Positions 1 through 14,800 of a DNA stretch of 64,000 bases are shown one piece after another. The stretch covers positions 2,443,001 through 2,507,000 of the forward strand of contig NC_080051.1 in the NCBI RefSeq assembly GCF_026212465.1, written 5' to 3'. Numbering within the stretch: position 1 is the first letter of the stretch; every line of letters begins with the position of its first letter. The position numbers were made by a program, and so were the translations under genes. The DNA is from Amaranthus tricolor. Lineage: Eukaryota > Streptophyta > Magnoliopsida > Caryophyllales > Amaranthaceae. The notes under the pieces are model-generated. The model searched no databases. It had not been told where the DNA came from and worked only from the letters and a program-made list of their open reading frames with translations.

Positions 1-4
1 AGGA

Positions 5-582
5 TTAATGGTCAATGACGAATGAACGATGAAGAATGAAGAATGAACAAGGATCAATGATCAATGAAGAATGAACGATGAAGAATGAACAAGGATCAAT
101 GATTAATGAAAAATGAACGATGAAGAATGAACAAGGAATAATGGTCAATGACGAATGAACGATGAAGAATGAACAAGGATCAATGATCAATGACGAATGA
201 ACGATGAAGAATGAAAAAGGATCAATGATCAATGAAGAATGAACGATGAAGAATGAACAAGGATTAATGGTCAATGACGAATGAACGATGAAGAATGAAC
301 AAGGATCAATGGTCAATGACGAATGAACGATGAAGAATGAACAAGGATCAATGATCAAAGAAGAATGAATGATGAAGAATGAACGATGAAGAATGAAGAA
401 GGATTAATGGTCAATGAAGAATGAACGATGAAGAATGAACAAGGATCAATGATCAATGAAGAATGAACGATGAAGAATGAACAAGGATCAATGATCAATG
501 AAGAAAGAACGATGAAGAATGAACAAGGATTAATGGTCAATGACGAATGAACGATGAAGAATGAACAAGGATCAATGATCAA
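5..582. repeat. Zone A block alpha, copy 1
   Basis: This 578-bp block recurs at 4877-5454, 7061-7638 and 10631-11208. Translating the open minus-strand frame gives matching proteins in the four copies, with a few substitutions in copy 1. A shared landmark is the heptad pair GAAGAAG, GATTAAT, whose GGATT falls at 401 here and 5273 in the next copy. Copy spacings are 4,872, 2,184 and 3,570 bp, all exact multiples of 42 (116, 52 and 85 units). Confidence 0.88.
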
Positions 583-2227
583 TGATCAATGAAGAATGAA
601 CGATGAAGAATGAACAAGGATCAATGATCAATGAAGAATGAACGATGAAGAATGAACAAGGATCAATGATCAATAAAGAATGAACGATGAAGAATGAACA
701 AGGATCAATGATCAATGACGAATGAACGATGAAGAATGAACAAAGATCAATGATCAATGAAGAATGAACGATGAAGAATGAACAAGGATCAATAATCAAT
801 GAAGAATGAACGATGAAGAATGAACAAGAATCAATCATCATTAAAGATAGAACGATGAAGAATGAACAAGGATCAATGATCAATGACGAATGAACGATGA
901 AGAAAGAACAAGGATCAATGATCAATGAAGAATGAACGATGAAGAATGAACAAGGATTAATGGTCATTGACGAATGAACGATGAAGAATGAACAAGGATC
1001 AATGATCAATGACGAATGAACGATGAAGAATGAACAAGGATCAATGATCAATGAAGAATGAACGATGAAGAATGAATAAGGATTAATGGTCAATGAAGAA
1101 TGAACGATGAAGAATGAACAAGGATCAATGATCAATGAAGAATGAACGATGAAGAATGAACAAGGATCAATGATCAATAAAGAAAGAACGATGAAGAATG
1201 AACAAGGATTAATGGTCAATGACGAATGAACGATGAAGAATGAACAAGGATCAATGATCAATGAAGAATGAACGATGAAGAATGAACAAGGATCAATGAT
1301 CAATGAAGAATGAACGATGAAGAATGAACAAGGATCAATGATCAATAAAGAATGAACGATGAAGAATGAGCAAGGATCAATGATCAATGACGAATGAACG
1401 ATGAAGAATGAACAAAGATCAATGATCAATGAAGAATGAACGATGAAGAATGAACAAGGATCAATGATAAATGAAAAATGAACGATGAAGAATGAACAAG
1501 AATCAATGATCATTAAAGATAGAACGATGAAGAATGAACAAGGATCAATGATCAATGACGAATGAACGATGAAGAAAGAACAAGGATCGATGATCAATGA
1601 AGAATGAACGATGAAGAATGAACAAGGATTAATGGTCAATGACGAATGAACGATGAAGAATGAACAAGGATCAATGATTAATGACGAATGAACGATGAAG
1701 AATGAACAAGGATCAATGATCAATGAAGAATGAACGATGAAGAATAAACAAGGATTAATGGTCAATGACGAATGAACGATGAAGAATGAACAAGCATCAA
1801 TGATCAATGAAGAATGAACGATGAAGAATGAACAAGGATAAATGATCAATGAAGAATGAACGATGAAGAATGAACAAGGATTAATGGTCAATGACGAATG
1901 AACGATGAAGAATGAACAAGAATCAATGATCAATGAAGAATGAACGATGAAGAATGAACAAGGATCAATGATTAATGAAAAATGAACGATGAAGAATGAA
2001 CAAGGATTAATGGTCAATGATGAATGAACGATGAAGAATGAACAAGGATCAATGATCAATGACGAATGAACGATGAAGAATGAACAAGGATCAATGATCA
2101 ATGAAGAATGAACGATGAAGAATGAACAAGGATTAATGGTCAATGACGAATGAACGATGAAGAATGAAAAAGGATCAATGGTCAATGACGAATGAACGAT
2201 GAAGAATGAACAAGGATCAATGATCAA
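572..2227. repeat. Zone A block beta, copy 1
   Basis: A 1,656-bp block present again at 7628-9283 and 11198-12853. The three conceptual minus-strand translations (551 codons) are nearly identical. Differences such as a GGTCATTGACG variant near 961-972 are confined to this copy. The 7,056-bp spacing to copy 2 is 168 units of 42 bp. It ends at the 56-bp unit that carries the GCTTAAT landmark at 2271. Confidence 0.87.
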
Positions 2228-4876
2228 AGAAGAATGAACGATGAAGAATGAACGATGAAGAATGAAGAAGGCTTAATGGTTAATGACGAATGAACGATGA
2301 AGAATGAACAAGGATCAATGATCAATGAAGAATGAACGATGAAGAATGAACAAGGATCAATGATCAATGAAGAAAGAACGATGAAGAATGAACAAGGATT
2401 AATGGTCAATGACGAATGAACGATGAAGAATGAACAAGGATCAATGATCAATGAAGAATGAACGATGAAGAATGAACAAGGATCAATGATCAATGAAGAA
2501 TGAACGATGAAGAATGAACAAGGATCAATGATCAATGAAGAATGAACGATGAAGAATGAACAAGGATCAATGATCAATAAAGAATGAACGATGAAGAATG
2601 AGCAAGGATCAATGATCAATGACGAATGAACGATGAAAAATGAACAAAGATCAATGATCAATGAAGAATGAACGATGAAGAATGAACAAGGATCAATGAT
2701 CAATGAAGAATGAACGATGAAGAATGAACAAGAATCAATGATCATTAAAGATAGAACGATGAAGAATGAACAAGGATCAATGATCAATGACGAATGAACG
2801 ATGAAGAAAGAACAAGGATCAATGATCAATGAAGAATGAACGATGAAGAATGAACAAGGATTAATGGTCAATGACGAATGAACGATGAAGAATGAACAAG
2901 GATCAATGATCAATGACGAATGAACGAAGAAGAATGAACAAGGATCAATGATCAATGAAGAATGAACGATGAAGAATGAATAAGGATTAATGGTCAATGA
3001 AGAATGAACGATGAAGAATGAACAAGGATCAATGATCAATGAAGAATGAACGATGAAGAATGAACAAGGATCAATGATCAATAAAGAAAGAACGATGAAG
3101 AATGAACAAGGATTAATGGTCAATGACGAATGAACGATGAAGAATGAACAAGGATCAATGATCAATGAAGAATGAACGATGAAGAATGAACAAGGATCAA
3201 TGATCAATGAAGAAAGAACGATGAAGAATGAACAAGGATTAATGGTCAATGACGAATGAACGATGAAGAATGAACAAGGATCAATGATCAATGAAGAATG
3301 AACGATGAAGAATGAACAAGGATCAATGATCAATGAAGAATGAACGATGAAGAATGAACAAGGATCAATGATCAATAAAGAATGAACGATGAAGAATGAA
3401 CAAGGATCAATGATCAATGACGAATGAACGATGAAGAATGAACAAAGATCAATGATCAATGAAGAATGAAAGATGAAGAATGAACAAGGATCAATGATCA
3501 ATGAAGAATGAACGATGAAGAATGAACAAGAATCAATGATCATTAAAGATAGAACGATGAAGAATGAACAAGGATCAATGATCAATGACGAATGAACGAT
3601 GAAGAAAGAACAAGGATCAATGATCAATGAAGAATGAACGATGAAGAATGAACAAGGATTAATGGTCAATGACGAATGAACGATGAAGAATGAACAAGGA
3701 TCAATGATCAATTACGAATGAACGATGAAGAATGAACAAGGATCAATGATCAATGAAGAATGAACGATGAAGAATGAACAAGGATTAATGGTCAATGAAG
3801 AATGAACGATGAAGAATGAACAAGGATCAATGATCAATGAAGAATGAACGATGAAGAATGAACAAGGATCAATGATCAATGAAGAAAGAACGATGAAGAA
3901 TGAACAAGGATTAATGGTCAATGACGAATGAACGATGAAGAATGAACAAGGATCAAAGATCAATGAAGAATGAACGATGAAGAATGAACAAGGATCAATG
4001 ATCAATGAAGAATGAACGATGAAGAATGAACAAGGATTAATGATCAATAAAGAATGAACGATGAAGAATGAGCAAGGATCAATGATCAATGACGAATGAA
4101 CGATGAAGAATGAACAAAGATCAATGATCAATGAAGAATGAACGATGAAGAATGAACAAGGATCAATGATCAATGAAGAATGAACGATGAAGAATGAACA
4201 AGAATCAATGATCATTAAAGATAGAACGATGAAGAATGAACAAGGATCAATGATCAATGACGAATGAACGATGAAGAAAGAACAAGGATCAATGATCAAT
4301 GAAGAATGAACGATGAAGAATGAACAAGGATCAATGATCAATGAAGAATGAACGATGTAGAATGAACAAGGATCAATGATCAATGAAGAATGAACGATGA
4401 AGAATGAAAAAGGATCAATGTTCAATGAAGAATGAACGATGAAGAATAAACAAGGATCAATGATCAATGAAGAATGAACGATGAAGAATGAACAAGCATC
4501 AATGATCAATGAACATAGAACGATGAATAATGAACAAGGATCAATGATCAATGACGAATGAACGATGAAGAAAGATCAAGGATCAATGATCAATGAAGAA
4601 TGAACGATGAAGAATGAACAAGGATTAATGGTCAATGACGAATGAACGATGAAGAATGAACAAGGATCAATGATCAATGACGAATGAACGATGAAGAATG
4701 AACAAGGATCAATGATCAATGAAGAATGAACGATGAAGAATGAACAAGGATTAATGGTCAATGACGAATGAACGATGAAGAATGAAAAAGCATTAATGAT
4801 CAATGAAGAATGAACGATGAAGAATGAACAAGGATCAATAATCAATGAAGAATGAACGATGAAGAATGAACAAGGA

Positions 4877-5454
4877 TTAATGGTCAATGACGAATGAACG
4901 ATGAAGAATGAAGAATGAACAAGGATCAATGATCAATGAAGAATGAACGATGAAGAATGAACAAGGATCAATGATTAATGAAAAATGAACGATGAAGAAT
5001 GAACAAGGAATAATGGTCAATGACGAATGAACGATGAAGAATGAACAAGGATCAATGATCAATGACGAATGAACGATGAAGAATGAACAAGGATCAATGA
5101 TCAATGAAGAATGAACGATGAAGAATGAACAAGGATTAATGGTCAATGACGAATGAACGATGAAGAATGAACAAGGATCAATGGTCAATGACGAATGAAC
5201 GATGAAGAATGAACAAGGATCAATGATCAAAGAAGAATGAATGATGAAGAATGAACGATGAAGAATGAAGAAGGATTAATGGTCAATGAAGAATGAACGA
5301 TGAAGAATGAACAAGGATCGATGATCAATGAAGAATGAACGATGAAGAATGAACAAGGATCAATGATCAATGAAGAAAGAACGATGAAGAATGAACAAGG
5401 ATTAATGGTCAATGACGAATGAACGATGAAGAATGAACAAGGATCAATGATCAA
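4877..5454. repeat. Zone A block alpha, copy 2
   Basis: Second copy of the block at 5-582, offset 4,872 bp (116 x 42). It has GAACAAG where copy 1 has GAAAAAG near 213, which shows the copies diverge by single substitutions rather than by length. Confidence 0.86.
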
Positions 5455-7060
5455 TGATCAATGAAGAATGAACGATGAAGAATGAACAAGGATCAATGAT
5501 CAATGAAGAATGAACGATGAAGAATGAACAAGGATCAATGATCAATAAAGAATGAACGATGAAGAATGAACAAGGATCAATGATCAATGACGAATGAACG
5601 ATGAAGAATGAACAAAGATCAATGATCAATGAAGAATGAACGATGAAGAATGAACAAGGATCAATAATCAATGAAGAATGAACGATGAAGAATGAACAAG
5701 AATCAATGATCATTAAAGATAGAACGATGAAGAATGAACAAGGATCAATGATCAATGACGAATGAACGATGAAGAAAGAACAAGGATCAATGATCAATGA
5801 AGAATGAACGATGAAGAATGAACAAGGATTAATGGTCAATGACGAATGAACGATGAAGAATGAACAAGGATCAATGATCAATGACGAATGAACGATGAAG
5901 AATGAACAAGGATCAATGATCAATGAAGAATGAACGATGAAGAATGAATAAGGATTAATGGTCAATGAAGAATGAACGATGAAGAATGAACAAGGATCAA
6001 TGATCAATGAAGAATGAACGATGAAGAATGAACAAGGATCAATGATCAATAAAGAAAGAACGATGAAGAATGAACAAGGATTAATGGTCAATGACGAATG
6101 AACGATGAAGAATGAACAAGGATCAATGATCAATGAAGAATGAACGATGAAGAATGAACAAGGATCAATGATCAATGAAGAATGAACGATGAAGAATGAA
6201 CAAGGATCAATGATCAATAAAGAATGAACGATGAAGAATGAGCAAGGATCAATGATCAATGACGAATGAACGATGAAGAATGAACTAGGATCAATGGTCA
6301 ATGACGAATGAACGATGAAGAATGAACAAGGATCAATGATCAAAGAAGAATGAACGATGAAGAATGAACAAGGATTAATGGTCAATGACGAATGAACGAT
6401 GAATAATGAACAAGGATCAATGATCAATGAAGATTGAACGATTAAGTTTGAACAAGGATCAATGATCAATGAAGAATGAACAAGGATAAATGATCAATGA
6501 AGAATGAACGATGAAGAATGAACAAGGATCAATGATCAATGAAGAATGAACAAGGATCAATGGTCAATGAAGAATGAACGATGAAGAATGAACAAGGATC
6601 AATGATCAATGAAGAATGAACGATGAAGAATGAACAAGGATCAATGATCAATAAAGAATGAACGATGAAGAATGAACAAGCATCAATGATCAATGAACAT
6701 AGAACGATGAATAATGAACAAGGATCAATGATCAATGACGAATGAACGATGAAGAAAGATCAAGGATCAATGATCAATGAAGAATGAACGATGAAGAATG
6801 AACAAGGATTAATGGTCAATGACGAATGAACGATGAAGAATGAACAAGGATCAATGATCAATGACGAATGAACGATGAAGAATGAACAAGGATCAATGAT
6901 CAATGAAGAATGAACGATGAAGAATGAACAAGGATTAATGGTCAATGACGAATGAACGATGAAGAATGAACAAGCATTAATGATCAATGAAGAATGAACG
7001 ATGAAGAATGAACAAGGATCAATAATCAATGAAGAATGAACGATGAAGAATGAACAAGGA

Positions 7061-7638
7061 TTAATGGTCAATGACGAATGAACGATGAAGAATGAAGAAT
7101 GAACAAGGATCAATGATCAATGAAGAATGAACGATGAAGAATGAACAAGGATCAATGATTAATGAAAAATGAACGATGAAGAATGAACAAGGAATAATGG
7201 TCAATGACGAATGAACGATGAAGAATGAACAAGGATCAATGATCAATGACGAATGAACGATGAAGAATGAACAAGGATCAATGATCAATGAAGAATGAAC
7301 GATGAAGAATGAACAAGGATTAATGGTCAATGACGAATGAACGATGAAGAATGAACAAGGATCAATGGTCAATGACGAATGAACGATGAAGAATGAACAA
7401 GGATCAATGATCAAAGAAGAATGAATGATGAAGAATGAACGATGAAGAATGAAGAAGGATTAATGGTCAATGAAGAATGAACGATGAAGAATGAACAAGG
7501 ATCAATGATCAATGAAGAATGAACGATGAAGAATGAACAAGGATCAATGATCAATGAAGAAAGAACGATGAAGAATGAACAAGGATTAATGGTCAATGAC
7601 GAATGAACGATGAAGAATGAACAAGGATCAATGATCAA
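7061..7638. repeat. Zone A block alpha, copy 3
   Basis: Third copy, 2,184 bp (52 x 42) after copy 2. It is followed directly by block beta copy 2, the same order as copies 1 and 4, so alpha plus beta forms a larger repeated module. Confidence 0.87.
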
Positions 7639-9283
7639 TGATCAATGAAGAATGAACGATGAAGAATGAACAAGGATCAATGATCAATGAAGAATGAACG
7701 ATGAAGAATGAACAAGGATCAATGATCAATAAAGAATGAACGATGAAGAATGAACAAGGATCAATGATCAATGACGAATGAACGATGAAGAATGAACAAA
7801 GATCAATGATCAATGAAGAATGAACGATGAAGAATGAACAAGGATCAATAATCAATGAAGAATGAACGATGAAGAATGAACAAGAATCAATCATCATTAA
7901 AGATAGAACGATGAAGAATGAACAAGGATCAATGATCAATGACGAATGAACGATGAAGAAAGAACAAGGATCAATGATCAATGAAGAATGAACGATGAAG
8001 AATGAACAAGGATTAATGGTCAATGACGAATGAACGATGAAGAATGAACAAGGATCAATGATCAATGACGAATGAACGATGAAGAATGAACAAGGATCAA
8101 TGATCAATGAAGAATGAACGATGAAGAATGAATAAGGATTAATGGTCAATGAAGAATGAACGATGAAGAATGAACAAGGATCAATGATCAATGAAGAATG
8201 AACGATGAAGAATGAACAAGGATCAATGATCAATAAAGAAAGAACGATGAAGAATGAACAAGGATTAATGGTCAATGACGAATGAACGATGAAGAATGAA
8301 CAAGGATCAATGATCAATGAAGAATGAACGATGAAGAATGAACAAGGATCAATGATCAATGAAGAATGAACGATGAAGAATGAACAAGGATCAATGATCA
8401 ATAAAGAATGAACGATGAAGAATGAGCAAGGATCAATGATCAATGACGAATGAACGATGAAGAATGAACAAAGATCAATGATCAATGAAGAATGAACGAT
8501 GAAGAATGAACAAGGATCAATGATAAATGAAAAATGAACGATGAAGAATGAACAAGAATCAATGATCATTAAAGATAGAACGATGAAGAATGAACAAGGA
8601 TCAATGATCAATGACGAATGAACGATGAAGAAAGAACAAGGATCGATGATCAATGAAGAATGAACGATGAAGAATGAACAAGGATTAATGGTCAATGACG
8701 AATGAACGATGAAGAATGAACAAGGATCAATGATTAATGACGAATGAACGATGAAGAATGAACAAGGATCAATGATCAATGAAGAATGAACGATGAAGAA
8801 TAAACAAGGATTAATGGTCAATGACGAATGAACGATGAAGAATGAACAAGCATCAATGATCAATGAAGAATGAACGATGAAGAATGAACAAGGATAAATG
8901 ATCAATGAAGAATGAACGATGAAGAATGAACAAGGATTAATGGTCAATGACGAATGAACGATGAAGAATGAACAAGAATCAATGATCAATGAAGAATGAA
9001 CGATGAAGAATGAACAAGGATCAATGATTAATGAAAAATGAACGATGAAGAATGAACAAGGATTAATGGTCAATGATGAATGAACGATGAAGAATGAACA
9101 AGGATCAATGATCAATGACGAATGAACGATGAAGAATGAACAAGGATCAATGATCAATGAAGAATGAACGATGAAGAATGAACAAGGATTAATGGTCAAT
9201 GACGAATGAACGATGAAGAATGAAAAAGGATCAATGGTCAATGACGAATGAACGATGAAGAATGAACAAGGATCAATGATCAA
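7628..9283. repeat. Zone A block beta, copy 2
   Basis: Matches 11198-12853 with the same conceptual translation along all 551 codons of the open minus-strand frame, at an offset of 3,570 bp (85 x 42). Such identity in satellite DNA implies a recent unequal exchange or amplification. Confidence 0.88.
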
Positions 9284-10630
9284 AGAAGAATGAACGATGA
9301 AGAATGAACGATGAAGAATGAAGAAGGCTTAATGGTTAATGACGAATGAACGATGAAGAATGAACAAGGATCAATGATCAATGAAGAATGAACGATGAAG
9401 AATGAACAAGGATCAATGATCAATGAAGAAAGAACGATGAAGAATGAACAAGGATTAATGGTCAATGACGAATGAACGATGAAGAATGAACAAGGATCAA
9501 TGATCAATGAAGAATGAACGATGAAGAATGAACAAGGATCAATGATCAATGAAGAATGAACGATGAAGAATGAACAAGGATCAATGATCAATGAAGAATG
9601 AACGATGAAGAATGAACAAGGATCAATGATCAATAAAGAATGAACGATGAAGAATGAGCAAGGATCAATGATCAATGACGAATGAACGATGAAAAATGAA
9701 CAAAGATCAATGATCAATGAAGAATGAACGATGAAGAATGAACAAGGATCAATGATCAATGAAGAATGAACGATGAAGAATGAACAAGAATCAATGATCA
9801 TTAAAGATAGAACGATGAAGAATGAACAAGGATCAATGATCAATGACGAATGAACGATGAAGAAAGAACAAGGATCAATGATCAATGAAGAATGAACGAT
9901 GAAGAATGAACAAGGATTAATGGTCAATGACGAATGAACGATGAAGAATGAACAAGGATCAATGATCAATGACGAATGAACGAAGAAGAATGAACAAGGA
10001 TCAATGATCAATGAAGAATGAACGATGAAGAATGAATAAGGATTAATGGTCAATGAAGAATGAACGATGAAGAATGAACAAGGATCAATGATCAATGAAG
10101 AATGAACGATGAAGAATGAACAAGGATCAATGATCAATAAAGAAAGAACGATGAAGAATGAACAAGGATTAATGGTCAATGACGAATGAACGATGAAGAA
10201 TGAACAAGGATCAATGATCAATGAAGAATGAACGATGAAGAATGAACAAGGATCAATGATCAATGAAGAATGAACGATGAAGAATGAACAAGGATCAATG
10301 ATCAATGACGAATGAACGATGAAGAAAGATCAAGGATCAATGATCAATGAAGAATGAACGATGAAGAATGAACAAGGATTAATGGTCAATGACGAATGAA
10401 CGATGAAGAATGAACAAGGATCAATGATCAATGACGAATGAACGATGAAGAATGAACAAGGATCAATGATCAATGAAGAATGAACGATGAAGAATGAACA
10501 AGGATTAATGGTCAATGACGAATGAACGATGAAGAATGAACAAGCATTAATGATCAATGAAGAATGAACGATGAAGAATGAACAAGGATCAATAATCAAT
10601 GAAGAATGAACGATGAAGAATGAACAAGGA

Positions 10631-11208
10631 TTAATGGTCAATGACGAATGAACGATGAAGAATGAAGAATGAACAAGGATCAATGATCAATGAAGAATGA
10701 ACGATGAAGAATGAACAAGGATCAATGATTAATGAAAAATGAACGATGAAGAATGAACAAGGAATAATGGTCAATGACGAATGAACGATGAAGAATGAAC
10801 AAGGATCAATGATCAATGACGAATGAACGATGAAGAATGAACAAGGATCAATGATCAATGAAGAATGAACGATGAAGAATGAACAAGGATTAATGGTCAA
10901 TGACGAATGAACGATGAAGAATGAACAAGGATCAATGGTCAATGACGAATGAACGATGAAGAATGAACAAGGATCAATGATCAAAGAAGAATGAATGATG
11001 AAGAATGAACGATGAAGAATGAAGAAGGATTAATGGTCAATGAAGAATGAACGATGAAGAATGAACAAGGATCAATGATCAATGAAGAATGAACGATGAA
11101 GAATGAACAAGGATCAATGATCAATGAAGAAAGAACGATGAAGAATGAACAAGGATTAATGGTCAATGACGAATGAACGATGAAGAATGAACAAGGATCA
11201 ATGATCAA
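10631..11208. repeat. Zone A block alpha, copy 4
   Basis: Fourth copy, 3,570 bp after copy 3 and again immediately left of a beta block. The preceding segment at 10330-10683 also repeats 6760-7113 at the same 3,570-bp offset, so the duplicated module starts left of this block. Confidence 0.87.
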
Positions 11209-12853
11209 TGATCAATGAAGAATGAACGATGAAGAATGAACAAGGATCAATGATCAATGAAGAATGAACGATGAAGAATGAACAAGGATCAATGATCAAT
11301 AAAGAATGAACGATGAAGAATGAACAAGGATCAATGATCAATGACGAATGAACGATGAAGAATGAACAAAGATCAATGATCAATGAAGAATGAACGATGA
11401 AGAATGAACAAGGATCAATAATCAATGAAGAATGAACGATGAAGAATGAACAAGAATCAATCATCATTAAAGATAGAACGATGAAGAATGAACAAGGATC
11501 AATGATCAATGACGAATGAACGATGAAGAAAGAACAAGGATCAATGATCAATGAAGAATGAACGATGAAGAATGAACAAGGATTAATGGTCAATGACGAA
11601 TGAACGATGAAGAATGAACAAGGATCAATGATCAATGACGAATGAACGATGAAGAATGAACAAGGATCAATGATCAATGAAGAATGAACGATGAAGAATG
11701 AATAAGGATTAATGGTCAATGAAGAATGAACGATGAAGAATGAACAAGGATCAATGATCAATGAAGAATGAACGATGAAGAATGAACAAGGATCAATGAT
11801 CAATAAAGAAAGAACGATGAAGAATGAACAAGGATTAATGGTCAATGACGAATGAACGATGAAGAATGAACAAGGATCAATGATCAATGAAGAATGAACG
11901 ATGAAGAATGAACAAGGATCAATGATCAATGAAGAATGAACGATGAAGAATGAACAAGGATCAATGATCAATAAAGAATGAACGATGAAGAATGAGCAAG
12001 GATCAATGATCAATGACGAATGAACGATGAAGAATGAACAAAGATCAATGATCAATGAAGAATGAACGATGAAGAATGAACAAGGATCAATGATAAATGA
12101 AAAATGAACGATGAAGAATGAACAAGAATCAATGATCATTAAAGATAGAACGATGAAGAATGAACAAGGATCAATGATCAATGACGAATGAACGATGAAG
12201 AAAGAACAAGGATCGATGATCAATGAAGAATGAACGATGAAGAATGAACAAGGATTAATGGTCAATGACGAATGAACGATGAAGAATGAACAAGGATCAA
12301 TGATTAATGACGAATGAACGATGAAGAATGAACAAGGATCAATGATCAATGAAGAATGAACGATGAAGAATAAACAAGGATTAATGGTCAATGACGAATG
12401 AACGATGAAGAATGAACAAGCATCAATGATCAATGAAGAATGAACGATGAAGAATGAACAAGGATAAATGATCAATGAAGAATGAACGATGAAGAATGAA
12501 CAAGGATTAATGGTCAATGACGAATGAACGATGAAGAATGAACAAGAATCAATGATCAATGAAGAATGAACGATGAAGAATGAACAAGGATCAATGATTA
12601 ATGAAAAATGAACGATGAAGAATGAACAAGGATTAATGGTCAATGATGAATGAACGATGAAGAATGAACAAGGATCAATGATCAATGACGAATGAACGAT
12701 GAAGAATGAACAAGGATCAATGATCAATGAAGAATGAACGATGAAGAATGAACAAGGATTAATGGTCAATGACGAATGAACGATGAAGAATGAAAAAGGA
12801 TCAATGGTCAATGACGAATGAACGATGAAGAATGAACAAGGATCAATGATCAA
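11198..12853. repeat. Zone A block beta, copy 3
   Basis: Third beta copy. From its right edge the array changes to a series of related HOR units, each opening with the GCTTAAT landmark (12897 onward). Confidence 0.87.
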
Positions 12854-12896
12854 AGAAGAATGAACGATGAAGAATGAACGATGAAGAATGAAGAAG

Positions 12897-14800
12897 GCTT
12901 AATGGTTAATGACGAATGAACGATGAAGAATGAACAAGGATCAATGATCAATGAAGAATGAACGATGAAGAATGAACAAGGATCAATGATCAATGAAGAA
13001 AGAACGATGAAGAATGAACAAGGATTAATGGTCAATGACGAATGAACGATGAAGAATGAACAAGGATCAATGATCAATGAAGAATGAACGATGAAGAATG
13101 AACAAGGATCAATGATCAATGAAGAATGAACGATGAAGAATGAACAAGGATCAATGATCAATGAAGAATGAACGATGAAGAATGAACAAGGATCAATGAT
13201 CAATAAAGAATGAACGATGAAGAATGAGCAAGGATCAATGATCAATGACGAATGAACGATGAAAAATGAACAAAGATCAATGATCAATGAAGAATGAACG
13301 ATGAAGAATGAACAAGGATCAATGATCAATGAAGAATGAACGATGAAGAATGAACAAGAATCAATGATCATTAAAGATAGAACGATGAAGAATGAACAAG
13401 GATCAATGATCAATGACGAATGAACGATGAAGAAAGAACAAGGATCAATGATCAATGAAGAATGAACGATGAAGAATGAACAAGGATTAATGGTCAATGA
13501 CGAATGAACGATGAAGAATGAACAAGGATCAATGATCAATGACGAATGAACGAAGAAGAATGAACAAGGATCAATGATCAATGAAGAATGAACGATGAAG
13601 AATGAATAAGGATTAATGGTCAATGAAGAATGAACGATGAAGAATGAACAAGGATCAATGATCAATGAAGAATGAACGATGAAGAATGAACAAGGATCAA
13701 TGATCAATAAAGAAAGAACGATGAAGAATGAACAAGGATTAATGGTCAATGACGAATGAACGATGAAGAATGAACAAGGATCAATGATCAATGAAGAATG
13801 AACGATGAAGAATGAACAAGGATCAATGATCAATGAAGAATGAACGATGAAGAATGAACAAGGATCAATGATCAATAAAGAATGAACGATGAAGAATGAG
13901 CAAGGATCAATGATCAATGACGAATGAACGATGAAGAATGAACAAAGATCAATGATCAATGAAGAATGAACGATGAAGAATGAACAAGGATCAATGATCA
14001 ATGAAAAATGAACGATGAAGAATGAACAAGAATCAATGATCATTAAAGATAGAACGATGAAGAATGAACAAGGATCAATGATCAATGACGAATGAACGAT
14101 GAAGAAAGAACAAGGATCGATGATCAATGAAGAATGAACGATGAAGAATGAACAAGGATTAATGGTCAATGACGAATGAACGATGAAGAATGAACAAGGA
14201 TCAATGATTAATGACGAATGAACGATGAAGAATGAACAAGGATCAATGATCAATGAAGAATGAACGATGAAGAATAAACAAGGATTAATGGTCAATGACG
14301 AATGAACGATGAAGAATGAACAAGCATCAATGATCAATGAAGAATGAACGATGAAGAATGAACAAGGATAAATGATCAATGAAGAATGAACGATGAAGAA
14401 TGAACAAGGATTAATGGTCAATGACGAATGAACGATGAAGAATGAACAAGAATCAATGATCAATGAAGAATGAACGATGAAGAATGAACAAGGATCAATG
14501 ATTAATGAAAAATGAACGATGAAGAATGAACAAGGATTAATGGTCAATGATGAATGAACGATGAAGAATGAACAAGGATCAATGATCAATGACGAATGAA
14601 CGATGAAGAATGAACAAGGATCAATGATCAATGAAGAATGAACGATGAAGAATGAACAAGGATTAATGGTCAATGACGAATGAACGATGAAGAATGAAAA
14701 AGGATCATTGGTCAATGACGAATGAACGATGAAGAATGAACAAGGATCAATGATCAAAGAAGAATGAACGATGAAGAATGAACGATGAAGAATGAAGAAG
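12897..14800. repeat. GCTTAAT-delimited HOR unit 1 (1,904 bp)
   Basis: Runs from one GCTTAAT heptad to the base before the next. Its length is 45 x 42 plus 14, the extra 14 bp being a repeated GAACGAT/GAAGAAT pair in the single 56-bp unit beside the landmark. It is the longest of the four consecutive units of this series and serves as reference for the shorter ones. Confidence 0.85.
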
